This document shows, in pieces, positions 8,563-17,528 of a stretch of 43,840 nt of DNA. The stretch covers positions 1 through 43,840 of the forward strand of contig MHMH01000022.1 in the NCBI GenBank assembly GCA_001819335.1, in the 5' to 3' direction. The DNA comes from Candidatus Nealsonbacteria bacterium RIFCSPLOWO2_01_FULL_43_32 (GTDB taxonomy: Bacteria > Patescibacteriota > Minisyncoccia > Minisyncoccales > MHMH01). Positions within the stretch are counted from its first letter, which is position 1; every line of letters begins with the position of its first letter. The position numbers were made by a program, and so were the translations under genes. The notes beneath the pieces were generated by a model that saw only the letters and a program-made list of their open reading frames with translations, did no database searches and was not told the origin of the DNA.

Positions 8563-9225
8563 ATGAAAAGAATGGTTTGCGATTTTGATGAAACGCTGGT
8601 TTCTACCGGGCCAATCCATCGTCAATCGTTTGAAACAATAACCAGGAGGAAAATTTCAGATGCTTTGGCAAAAAATCTAAGAGGCAAAAGCGATACAGAA
8701 ATATTGCGCATATTAATTCCTCTTGGTGCCGATCTTGAAAATTTATTGGAGGAAAGACAGAAGTTATTAACCGAAATAGCAATCTTGGTAGATGTGGAAA
8801 AATTGAAAAAACCAGGGTTAGACGAATTTGTTACATGGCTGAGAGCAGAAGAACTAAAATGTGCAATCGCCTCAAGCAGTCCAAATGAATTTGTGAAAAC
8901 AATTATAAAAAATCTGGGCATAGAGGATGTATTTCCAGTAGCTATAGGAGCATCTGTAATCACTAAAGAGGAAGAAAAGAGGAAATTACCGAAAGGCAGC
9001 TTAGCCAAACCCAATCCCTTCTCTGTAGATTTAGCTGCGGAAAAAATGAGTCAAGATGGGAAGATTATATACTTAGGAGATAACGAGATTGATTGTTTAA
9101 CTTGTTGCCAAGGGAATTTTTTGGGGATTATTGTTACTGGGAACAAAGAACTTGCTGAAAAATACCCGACTATGGTATTCAGGAATAATTTAAAGGAGGT
9201 AATCGATGTAATCAAGGGGGTATAA
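8563..9225 (+). CDS. HAD-superfamily hydrolase (phosphatase-like)
   Basis: DFDETLV motif I, ASSSPNEF motif II, KPNPF and LGDNEID motifs. Confidence 0.85.
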   Translation: MKRMVCDFDETLVSTGPIHRQSFETITRRKISDALAKNLRGKSDTEILRILIPLGADLENLLEERQKLLTEIAILVDVEKLKKPGLDEFVTWLRAEELKCAIASSSPNEFVKTIIKNLGIEDVFPVAIGASVITKEEEKRKLPKGSLAKPNPFSVDLAAEKMSQDGKIIYLGDNEIDCLTCCQGNFLGIIVTGNKELAEKYPTMVFRNNLKEVIDVIKGV

Positions 9226-9252
9226 ATTGTTTTGTATCCCCCTTATTTTTTC
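9214..9252 (+). terminator. Intrinsic terminator
   Basis: AAGGGGGTATAAA / TTTTGTATCCCCCTT followed by ATTTTTT. Confidence 0.75.
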
Positions 9253-9266
9253 AAAATAAAATATTT

Positions 9267-10961
9267 ATGAAACCCGATTTGTTAATCCTTGGATCAATAA
9301 TCCATGAGAAAGTGGTAACTCCCTTTGTCAAAAAGGGCAGAGTTTCTATTGGCGGTTCAGCCGCTTATGCCGCTTTGTCAGCCTCTCGGTTCGCTAAGGT
9401 AGGGATCGTTTCCGCTATCGGCAGTGATTTTATCGATCAGGAACTGCTCTTTCTAAAAAAACAAAATATTAACATTAGTTCAATCACGAAATTAAATGGC
9501 CATACTTTAATTTGGGAGGTAGAATATAATCACCAGGGGAGTATCGTAAAACAAAAAGTTGACCTGGGTATTTATAAAGATTATAAACCCAAGATTAGCG
9601 CCCTAGGTAGAAAGGCCAGGGTTTTATTTATTGAAAGCACCAATCCAAAGTTCGGCCTGGCAGCATTAAAACAATTCGACAAGAATGTCTTAACAGCCAT
9701 GGATACGAGAGATTATTATATTAATAATCGTTTCCAGGATTTAAAAAAACTGTTGCGGCAGGTGGATGTATTATTTTTAAACGAAGGCGAGCTAGCCCTA
9801 ATCATACGAAAGCTTAATTTAAAAAACTTTTCCACCCGGCAATTACTTAAAAAATATACTAATCTGCAAGTGTTGTTCCTCAAGAGAGGAGCTGCTGGAC
9901 TCAGTATTTTTACTAGAGATAAGGTAGCTCATCTAGGGGCACTGCCAGTAAAAAAAATAGTAGATCCTACGGGAGCGGGCGATGTATTGGCCGGAGCTAT
10001 TTTAGGTGAAATGGCCAGTCACAAAAAAATAAATCTGGAAATAAACAGTTTGATAGAATTAGCAAAAATTGGTATGGTCATAGCTTCTTTCGTGATAGAA
10101 AAAAGAAGTTTCTTGGGACTAAGTAAAGCCAACCCCGCCGCCATAAGAAAGAGGTTAAAATTTTTGAATAAATCTAAAGTTCCCAGCATTTTGGATAAAA
10201 TTATTATCCAAAAACAGAAAGAATTAGAAGAGATAAAGAAGATCGTACCATTAGCCGCTATCAAAAAAAATCTTAAAGAACAAAAATGGTTAGGGCGTGA
10301 TTTTAAAAAAGCTTTATTGGAAGACAGCGGCATGTCATTAATTGCTGAAATTAAGAAATCATCGCCTTCAGCGGGGGTGATCAGTAAAAATTTTAACCTT
10401 AAAAGGATTGTCAACATTTACGCCAAGGCAAAAATTAATGCTGTTTCGGTAGTCACGGATAAAAAATTTTTCCAAGGCGACCTTCGATATTTAATGTTGG
10501 CTAGAAAAACGATTAAAGTACCGATATTAAGAAAAGATTTTATTATCGATCCTTATCAGCTCTATCAATCGAAACTCTATGGAGCAGATGCTATTTTACT
10601 TATCGCCGCTATTTTAGATAACAGAACAATAGATAGCTTTATAGAAATTTCCCGCAAGCTTAAGATGGATTGTTTAGTGGAAATTCATACTTTTGAAGAG
10701 TTAAAAAGAATTCAGAAAACCAAAGCGGAAATAATTGGGATCAATAATAGAAACCTGGACACATTTAAAGTTGACATTAAAACTTCTCTAGAGTTAGCGC
10801 CCCAGATCCTGCCTTCAAAAATTATTGTTAGCGAGTCAGGGATTCAATCTCGTCAGGATGTAAAAAAATTAAAGCAAGTTGGGATTAAAGCAATTTTAGT
10901 CGGCACGGCCTTAATGGGGTCTAAAAATATTTTAAAAACCATTAACCAATTAACTTTATGA
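9267..10961 (+). CDS. trpC: PfkB-family kinase fused to indole-3-glycerol-phosphate synthase (TrpC)
   Basis: N-domain [11 protein letters not shown]...[17 protein letters not shown]-domain [57 protein letters not shown]. Confidence 0.93.
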   Translation: MKPDLLILGSIIHEKVVTPFVKKGRVSIGGSAAYAALSASRFAKVGIVSAIGSDFIDQELLFLKKQNINISSITKLNGHTLIWEVEYNHQGSIVKQKVDLGIYKDYKPKISALGRKARVLFIESTNPKFGLAALKQFDKNVLTAMDTRDYYINNRFQDLKKLLRQVDVLFLNEGELALIIRKLNLKNFSTRQLLKKYTNLQVLFLKRGAAGLSIFTRDKVAHLGALPVKKIVDPTGAGDVLAGAILGEMASHKKINLEINSLIELAKIGMVIASFVIEKRSFLGLSKANPAAIRKRLKFLNKSKVPSILDKIIIQKQKELEEIKKIVPLAAIKKNLKEQKWLGRDFKKALLEDSGMSLIAEIKKSSPSAGVISKNFNLKRIVNIYAKAKINAVSVVTDKKFFQGDLRYLMLARKTIKVPILRKDFIIDPYQLYQSKLYGADAILLIAAILDNRTIDSFIEISRKLKMDCLVEIHTFEELKRIQKTKAEIIGINNRNLDTFKVDIKTSLELAPQILPSKIIVSESGIQSRQDVKKLKQVGIKAILVGTALMGSKNILKTINQLTL

Positions 10962-12136
10962 AATCTTCGGGAAAATTTGGGAAATATGGCGGCATGTTTG
11001 TGCCCGAGGCTTTGATGCCGGCCTTAGAGGATTTGGAAAAGGCTTATTTTGGAATTGTCAAAAAGAATAGAAAATTTAAAGAGGAACTAAACCAACTTCT
11101 GAAAGATTATGCTGGCCGGCCTACGCCCCTTTATTTCGCTAAAAATTTATCAAAAAAATTAGGGATCAAAATTTATCTAAAAAGAGAAGATCTTTTGCAC
11201 GGCGGTGCCCATAAGGCAAATAATGCCTTGGGGCAGGGATTATTAGCTAAGTATATGGGAAAAACCCGAATGATCGCCGAGACCGGTGCTGGCCAGCATG
11301 GTTTTGCCACAGCGATGGTTGGGGCTCTCTTGAACATTGGAACAGAAATTTATATGGGAGTTGAGGATATTGAGAGACAAAAAATGAATGTCTTGAAAAT
11401 GAAAGCTTGCGGAGCAAAAATTCATCCAGTTGAAGTAAGAAGGGGGGTAGGCACCCTTAAGGATGCCATTAATGAGGCTTTGCGCGATTGGATTACCAAT
11501 ATCAAAACTACTTATTATTTGATTGGTTCGGTCGTGGGCCCGCATCCCTATCCTTCTTTAGTTAGAGATTTTCAAAAAGTAATCGGTCAGGAGATTAAAA
11601 AACAAATCTTAGCAAAAGAAGGAAGACTGCCTCAAGCAATTGTCGCCTGTGTCGGCGGAGGCAGCAATGCCCTGGGCGCTTTTTATAGCTTTATTCAGAA
11701 CCCGGAAGTTTCTTTGGTCGGGGTTGAGGCGGCGGGTAAGGGATTAAATACGCCAAAACACTCGGCGACCATCAGCCGGGGGTCAGACGGCATTCTCCAC
11801 GGTTCTCTTTCAAAAATTTTGCAAACAAAAGACGGGCAAATTAAAGAGGTTTACAGTATTGCTGCCGGCCTGGATTATCCGGGAGTAGGGCCCCAACATT
11901 CATTTTTGGCAGAAATTAAGAGAGTAGCCTACGCTGCAGCGACCGATCGAGAGGCAATTGAAGCATTTAAGACTTTAAGCGAAATTGAAGGAATAATTCC
12001 AGCGTTAGAATCAGCCCATGCCGTTGCTTACATTTTAAAAGAAGCTAAAAAATATAAAAAAGGAGACATTGTGGTGATAAATCTCTCTGGCCGAGGAGAT
12101 AAAGATTTAGAAACAATGGAAAGATTTTATGAATAA
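10958..12136 (+). CDS. trpB: Tryptophan synthase beta subunit
   Basis: [20 protein letters not shown] and [16 protein letters not shown] overlap with trpC. Confidence 0.97.
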   Translation: MKSSGKFGKYGGMFVPEALMPALEDLEKAYFGIVKKNRKFKEELNQLLKDYAGRPTPLYFAKNLSKKLGIKIYLKREDLLHGGAHKANNALGQGLLAKYMGKTRMIAETGAGQHGFATAMVGALLNIGTEIYMGVEDIERQKMNVLKMKACGAKIHPVEVRRGVGTLKDAINEALRDWITNIKTTYYLIGSVVGPHPYPSLVRDFQKVIGQEIKKQILAKEGRLPQAIVACVGGGSNALGAFYSFIQNPEVSLVGVEAAGKGLNTPKHSATISRGSDGILHGSLSKILQTKDGQIKEVYSIAAGLDYPGVGPQHSFLAEIKRVAYAAATDREAIEAFKTLSEIEGIIPALESAHAVAYILKEAKKYKKGDIVVINLSGRGDKDLETMERFYE

Positions 12137-12932
12137 AGTAATTGAAAAATTCAAAGATTTGGGCGAAAAGAAAGAAATCGCCCTTGTTATTGGAACCGTT
12201 CCCGGCTATCCCGATTTGAGAATAAGCTTCGATATCATTAAAACGATTGTTGAAAGTGGGGCCGATATTCTAGAACTTAGCGCCTCATTTTCTGATCCGG
12301 TGGCCGATGGTCCAACATTGGTGAGGGCTCATCAGAAAGTTTTGAGTTCGGGCGTTACAAAAAATCAAATTTTCGATTTCTATAAAAAAATTTCTTCCAG
12401 TTTCGATATTCCGATTTTTGTGATTGAATATGCCAATGTCATTTATAAAATTGGGCTGGATAAATACTTCAAAAAACTGAAGAAATCTGGGATAGATACC
12501 TTGATTATTCCAGATGTTCCCCTGGAAGAATTAAGCCCTTTTTATGATACTTCATCCAAGCATAAAATTAATTTGGCTTTACTGGTTGCCCCGACAACCC
12601 CTCATCTTCGGCTGAAAGAAATTATCCGAAAATCAAAAAGCTTTATTTATTGTGTTTCGGTAACCGGAGTGACCGGTGCCAGAAAATCCGTTAACCCTAA
12701 AACCATTGAGCTTGTCAAACGAGTTAAAAAACTGACTGGGTTGCCATTAGTCGTCGGTTTTGGTATAAGCAAACCAGAACATATAAAGACTTTATCTGAT
12801 TGCGACATAAACGGAGCGGTAATATGCTCCCAGGTCATTAATATTGTTAACAATAATTTATCAGATAAAAAAAGGATGTTAGGCGAATTAAAAAACTATA
12901 TAGTCAATATGAAACGGGCAACAAAAAAATGA
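12129..12932 (+). CDS. trpA: Tryptophan synthase alpha subunit
   Basis: [19 protein letters not shown] and SVTGVTGAR; overlaps trpB. Confidence 0.93.
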   Translation: MNKVIEKFKDLGEKKEIALVIGTVPGYPDLRISFDIIKTIVESGADILELSASFSDPVADGPTLVRAHQKVLSSGVTKNQIFDFYKKISSSFDIPIFVIEYANVIYKIGLDKYFKKLKKSGIDTLIIPDVPLEELSPFYDTSSKHKINLALLVAPTTPHLRLKEIIRKSKSFIYCVSVTGVTGARKSVNPKTIELVKRVKKLTGLPLVVGFGISKPEHIKTLSDCDINGAVICSQVINIVNNNLSDKKRMLGELKNYIVNMKRATKK

Positions 12933-12944
12933 CGGAGAGAGAAA

Positions 12945-13005
12945 GACTCTTCGTTTTTGGAGTGTAGAAATTACCTACACCATAGAGACGAGAAGTTTTT
13001 ATTAA
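12945..13005 (+). terminator. Hairpin/terminator after trpA
   Basis: GTGTAG-AAATTAC-CTACAC hairpin with extended flanking pairing, then GAGAAGTTTTTATT. Confidence 0.5.
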
Positions 13006-13045
13006 TTTCTCGGCAGTTCTTTGAAAGAAATAAAAGGAGGAAAAA

Positions 13046-13801
13046 ATGGAAACCACGGTGGGCATAGAACGAGAGCGGTTTATTGTCCGTCTTTCCGACG
13101 GGATGATTGTCCCGGCCATTAAGGACTTACTTCCAACGGTCCAAGTGGTGGCTCAAAAAAGAGGAATGTTGCCAGAATTATTTGGATATGAATTATTTGC
13201 TGGGCAAATCGAAGACAGAACCCCGCCATGTCGGTCTTTAGAAGACCTGAAGAACGCATTAATTATCAATGATCAAATTTTGGGAGAAGCATCTTTCCGA
13301 GATGGCTTGAGTTTTAATTTCACCGAATTCGCTGAAGAGTCTCAAATCACAGAATTAGTTGTCAATCCGTTCGACCGGCGGCATCAAAAAATTTGGGAAT
13401 CAATATCATCAGAACGACGTTTGGCTGCATCACGAGTAGCTGCTATTCACGTCCATGTAGCCGTAGTAGATACCAATATTGCTATTAAATTGTTGGGTCT
13501 TTGCAACGATAACATGATTGAATATTTATCAAAGATTGGCGATCATTCTGATGGCAAAAGACTTCTTGCCTACAGAACGATGTCGCAGTCAAAAGGAACC
13601 CCTCCAAAATTTTCAACCGGAGACGATTTATTAGAATATATCCGGGAACACGGAGGAGAAAGAGATGTCTGGGACTTGGTTCGTTACAAATCAAAGACGA
13701 GGACTGTTGAATTTCGTATGTTTGGCACTACCGAAGACGTTAACGAGATAATTAGATACGCAGAGGCGTGCCTTGCCCTGTATCGAATTTCACTAAAATA
13801 A
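13046..13801 (+). CDS. GCS2-type carboxylate-amine ligase (glutamate-cysteine ligase-like)
   Basis: TTVGIERERFIV, LFAGQIEDRTPPC, AAIHVHVAV, TVEFRMFGTTEDV. Confidence 0.75.
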   Translation: METTVGIERERFIVRLSDGMIVPAIKDLLPTVQVVAQKRGMLPELFGYELFAGQIEDRTPPCRSLEDLKNALIINDQILGEASFRDGLSFNFTEFAEESQITELVVNPFDRRHQKIWESISSERRLAASRVAAIHVHVAVVDTNIAIKLLGLCNDNMIEYLSKIGDHSDGKRLLAYRTMSQSKGTPPKFSTGDDLLEYIREHGGERDVWDLVRYKSKTRTVEFRMFGTTEDVNEIIRYAEACLALYRISLK

Positions 13802-13823
13802 CTGTTCGCAATAGATTCTTTGA

Positions 13824-13853
13824 AAAGCTTGCTTCAAAAGCAAGCTTTTTTTT
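13824..13853 (+). terminator. Intrinsic terminator
   Basis: AAAGCTTGC TTCAAAA GCAAGCTTTTTTTT. Confidence 0.85.
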
Positions 13854-13885
13854 CGGTTTTATTGTACAATAAACTTAATAATATT

Positions 13886-14593
13886 ATGAAGAGGAATATT
13901 CTCTTACTTCAATTTAGAGAAAATAAATTAGTAGCTCGACACGAGGAGAAATGTATTTTGAAATATCTTGGGAGGAGGGCTAATTTAATAAGCAAAAATG
14001 TATTTTTAGATGATTTTAATTTTTCTGATAGTTTTTCCCAAAGAATATCTGCTGTAATATTGGGAGGTTCTAATTTTAGTTTCTCGGAAAGGGGAAAATA
14101 CCCTTCCTTATGGGGCAAAATTAAAAAAATTACCCCCTTTTTAAAAAAAATTATCAAAAAAAATGTTTCCACTTTAGGGATTTGTTTTGGACATCAATAT
14201 TTAGCGTATGTTTTAAGGGCAAAGATAATTAAAGACGAATCTCAACAAGAAATAGGCACCTTTAAGGTTTCTTTAACTAAAAAGGGGCGAGCGGACGATT
14301 TGTTCCGCGGCATACCCTCAAAGTTTTTTGTTCAAGAGGCACACAAAGATAGTATAAAAAAATTACCGCAGAAAACCATTCTTTTGGCTGAGGGGAAGAG
14401 GTGTAAAATACAAGCTTTTCGTTATAAAAACATATATGGAGTCCAGTTCCATCCAGAATTGAATATTAAAGATATGAGGTTGAGATCGAGTTTTTACCCG
14501 GGCTACATTGTCGGGGAAACTGCTCGTTTTAAACCTACTCCATTTTGTAGAAAAGTTTTCGAAAATTTCTTTGATACAAATATCAAAAATTAG
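13886..14593 (+). CDS. Class I glutamine amidotransferase-like protein
   Basis: LGICFGHQYLA nucleophile elbow and GVQFHPE; start moved to 13886 because the ORF 5' end overlaps a terminator. Confidence 0.85.
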   Translation: MKRNILLLQFRENKLVARHEEKCILKYLGRRANLISKNVFLDDFNFSDSFSQRISAVILGGSNFSFSERGKYPSLWGKIKKITPFLKKIIKKNVSTLGICFGHQYLAYVLRAKIIKDESQQEIGTFKVSLTKKGRADDLFRGIPSKFFVQEAHKDSIKKLPQKTILLAEGKRCKIQAFRYKNIYGVQFHPELNIKDMRLRSSFYPGYIVGETARFKPTPFCRKVFENFFDTNIKN

Positions 14594-14669
14594 CTTGACA
14601 AGATGGATATTAAGGGTAGTCTAAAAATAGGTCCTTGAAATATAAAAAAGAAGCGGGAGGTTAAAGAAA

Positions 14670-15335
14670 ATGGTTGAAAAAGTTATCGAAATGGGCGACT
14701 GTATCATAAAATTAATTGATAATACAGAAGAATTTTTTACAGCAGGCGAAAATGAATCAATAATTTATCGGTTAAGAGAGATTGCGGCAGATAGTTTCGG
14801 CGTTGAGATTGAAGATAAAAGCCTAGAAGGTATCCGCGATCACGTTATCCATGTAGATGTGTGTGCTTTGGGCTATATCAATAAGGTGCTTATAGGTTTT
14901 GCCTCAGTCAGAATTCTACACGAGTTAGATATACTTTTTGTTCATGGAATAGCTGTTTTAATGGACGAGCAAACAAAAGGCGCTGGGTCGAAATTATTAA
15001 AAGCACTTATTGAACATTACACAAAAAATAGGCTGGCATTCACTACTCAAAATCCGGTAATGTATGATGTGATAAAAAAGTTTTGCCGAGACGTGTATCC
15101 TAGTTTAGAGCAGAAAGTGCCCGAAAAAATTCAGGGCATAGGTTGTAAATTAATGGAAGGCCGTAGAGGAGTTTTTAACCCTAGAACTTTCGTGTCGCAA
15201 AATCTTTACAGTTGTTGTCTTTACGATAGTATTCCTTTATCTAAAAAACCATTTGTCAATGAGTGGTTTGATAGAGTATTAAGAATCCAAAATAGAATTA
15301 CCTCCGATGGAATTTTATTAATCGGTAAACTTTAA
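14670..15335 (+). CDS. GNAT-like acetyltransferase
   Basis: LFVHGIAVLMDEQTKGAGSKLLKALIE resembles GNAT motif A. Confidence 0.65.
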   Translation: MVEKVIEMGDCIIKLIDNTEEFFTAGENESIIYRLREIAADSFGVEIEDKSLEGIRDHVIHVDVCALGYINKVLIGFASVRILHELDILFVHGIAVLMDEQTKGAGSKLLKALIEHYTKNRLAFTTQNPVMYDVIKKFCRDVYPSLEQKVPEKIQGIGCKLMEGRRGVFNPRTFVSQNLYSCCLYDSIPLSKKPFVNEWFDRVLRIQNRITSDGILLIGKL

Positions 15336-15385
15336 AAGTGTTGCTAGGAGGGATATAAGAGGCTTATTAAAGCTATAAAATAATA

Positions 15386-15413
15386 AAAGAGCAGTTGGTT
15401 GACTGCTCTTTTT
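15386..15413 (+). terminator. Intrinsic terminator
   Basis: AAAGAGCAGT TGGTTG ACTGCTCTTT. Confidence 0.8.
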
Positions 15414-15421
15414 AATTGGCT

Positions 15422-15496
15422 TGGTACGGGCGACAGGATTCGAACCCGCGACACTCGGTTTTGGAGACCGATGCTCTACCGCTGAGCTACGCCCGC
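15422..15496 (-). tRNA. tRNA-Trp (CCA)
   Basis: Full cloverleaf; anticodon loop CTCCAAA; encoded CCA; discriminator A73. Confidence 0.95.
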
Positions 15497-15531
15497 ACCT
15501 TAAAATAAGGTAGGAATATTCTTAATAATGA

Positions 15532-15783
15532 CTAATACCAGCATCCCAGGACGGTTTCACTTTTTCTTAGGCCTTGCTTTCTCAACGCCATATCTCCTTG
15601 CAGTATACGGCATACGTCAGCGGGGCCGACGCAATACTCTCTCTGACAATATATTTCTTGTGATATCCAGCAGGGAGTTTCTTTGTGATTGATAAGTTCA
15701 GTTAGCATCAGTAAGCAAGCCGGATTAGCGCAGATAGGCCACCAGGTGTCCTCGATATCGTTGTTGCAAATCAAGCATTCCAT
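15532..15783 (-). CDS. Small Cys-rich (zinc-ribbon-like) protein
   Basis: MECLICNNDIEDTWWPICANPAC preceded by AGGAGG. Confidence 0.6.
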   Translation of the reverse strand: MECLICNNDIEDTWWPICANPACLLMLTELINHKETPCWISQEIYCQREYCVGPADVCRILQGDMALRKQGLRKSETVLGCWY

Positions 15784-15926
15784 CTTTTCCTCCTTTTTAC
15801 GTTTTTTAAAAGAAGCAAATTGGCTATGCTTTATACTAAGAAAAGCAGCTTGGGCTGTCAAGTCCCTGTGGATAAAGAGCTTGACCGCCCCGTATCTGGG
15901 TGGTATCCTGAAGACAGGAGCAATTT

Positions 15927-17015
15927 ATGGTTATTTTCGGCAGCAGAGAGCTCAAAAACTTAATCGGGCCGTTATTCTTAACCTTAAGGGGATCTGCAAA
16001 AGACCCTTTGCTTTATTTAGGCCTGATTTCTGCTGTTTTGTTCTCAACTGTTTCTTTAACGGTGCCTTCTTCCATAGGTAAAACTCTTTTGCCATTTTCA
16101 AATGAAAGAGCTCAAGCCAGCAGCCTTTTTGCCCAACCGGGCATGAAGATTCAAGAGTCGCCCGAGCTAAGCTTGATCCAAAAAAACAGCTTAGCCGCCA
16201 TTTCCCCTCCCATAATGGTGACTCCCCAGATTTTAGGCGCTTTAATTACAGCGGCTGACTATGAGTGGTCGCAGAAGGAAGTGACCGAATACGCAGTCCA
16301 GCCCGGAGACAATCTTTGGTCCATTGCCGAAAAATTCAATGTTTCCCTGGAAACCGTGCTCTGGGCCAATGATTTGAGTAAAAACACGGCCATTCAGATC
16401 GGCCAGCGCTTAATCATTCCGCCGGTTTCCGGAGTCATCCACCATGTCCAGAAAGGCGATACTTTAAGCCAGATTGCTCAAATCTATAAGGCCGAAAAGG
16501 AAAAAATTGTTGACTTTAACAACTTGGCGACTGAAGACGACATCTATATCGGAGATATTTTAGTGGTGCCGGACGGCGTTCTGCCTCCGCCCACGGTTTA
16601 CGCGCCCGCTTATGTGCCGATTGCTTCAAGTTATTTTATCTGTCCCATCGGTTCGCCTTGCCGCATTACCCAGGGCCTTCATTGGTACAACGCTATTGAT
16701 TTCTCCAGGGGCAAGTGTGGCGACCCGATTTATGCGGCGGCAGCTGGCAATGTTTTAAAAGTAAAATTAACCAGTTCCATCTCTAAGTGGGCTTTTGGCG
16801 GCGCAGGCAATACCATTACGATTTTGCACCCCAATGGCGTAGTGACCAGCTATGGTCATATCCAATCAAGTTTGGTTAATTCGGGTGATTACGTTTACCA
16901 GGGTCAAATTATCGCCCTGGTAGGTGGAGCCTTAGGTATGCCGGGATCGGGCAACTCCACCGGGTGCCACGTGCACTTCGGGGTTTCAGGAGCCAGAAAC
17001 CCCTTTGCCCAATAA
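15927..17015 (+). CDS. LysM-domain M23-family peptidase
   Basis: Two LysM motifs (VQPGDNLWSIAEKF, VQKGDTLSQIAQIY); C-terminal M23 signatures (YNAIDFS, CHVHFGV). Confidence 0.92.
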   Translation: MVIFGSRELKNLIGPLFLTLRGSAKDPLLYLGLISAVLFSTVSLTVPSSIGKTLLPFSNERAQASSLFAQPGMKIQESPELSLIQKNSLAAISPPIMVTPQILGALITAADYEWSQKEVTEYAVQPGDNLWSIAEKFNVSLETVLWANDLSKNTAIQIGQRLIIPPVSGVIHHVQKGDTLSQIAQIYKAEKEKIVDFNNLATEDDIYIGDILVVPDGVLPPPTVYAPAYVPIASSYFICPIGSPCRITQGLHWYNAIDFSRGKCGDPIYAAAAGNVLKVKLTSSISKWAFGGAGNTITILHPNGVVTSYGHIQSSLVNSGDYVYQGQIIALVGGALGMPGSGNSTGCHVHFGVSGARNPFAQ

Positions 17016-17053
17016 TTAGATGTTTAACTTACGATGTTAAACATGGAAGAGAT

Positions 17054-17140
17054 ATGTTTTCCGAATTCATTTTAATTTGGGTTTTGCTCACCGGAGTAGT
17101 GATCTATATCTTGGGCAATACCTTTGGCATTATAGACTAA
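17054..17140 (+). CDS. Putative 28-aa single-TM microprotein
   Basis: MFSEFILIWVLLTGVVIYILGNTFGIID; GGAAGAG upstream; terminator directly after the stop codon. Confidence 0.5.
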   Translation: MFSEFILIWVLLTGVVIYILGNTFGIID

Positions 17141-17142
17141 AA

Positions 17143-17166
17143 ACCGCCCCCAGGCGGTCTTTTTAG
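17143..17166 (+). terminator. Intrinsic terminator
   Basis: ACCGCC CCCA GGCGGT CTTTTT. Confidence 0.75.
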
Positions 17167-17170
17167 TCCG

Positions 17171-17524
17171 TTATTTTTGGCATTTCATGCAAAGCCGGGC
17201 GGCGGGCATAATCTCTAATCTCTTTTCTTCTATGTCTTTGCCGCATTTCTCGCATTTGCCGTACCGGCCTTTTTCAATTTTTTCCAAAGCCAGAGCAATG
17301 TCTTTTAATCTCGTTTCCAGGCTGAATTCCACGGGCAATCTAGAGGTATATTCTTCCACCTCGTTGGCCGCTTCTTCCAGGTTGCCGTCAAATTTAGGGA
17401 AGCGGGAATCCCAATCCCCTTTCACATTAGGGTCCTGGTCGGCAAAAGTACGCAGCTGCTTTTCCAAAGCAGCTTTTTCTTTTTCCAATTTTTCTTTTGA
17501 TGCTTGAAGCAGTTTTTTGTCCAT
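17171..17524 (-). CDS. DksA/TraR-type C4 zinc finger protein
   Basis: YGKCEKCGKDIEEKRLEIMPAARLCMKCQ. Confidence 0.9.
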   Translation of the reverse strand: MDKKLLQASKEKLEKEKAALEKQLRTFADQDPNVKGDWDSRFPKFDGNLEEAANEVEEYTSRLPVEFSLETRLKDIALALEKIEKGRYGKCEKCGKDIEEKRLEIMPAARLCMKCQK

Positions 17525-17528
17525 ATAA

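Noticed and set aside
13820-13885. N-terminal extension of the GATase ORF
   Set aside because: It overlaps a clear intrinsic terminator; the start at 13886 fits better.
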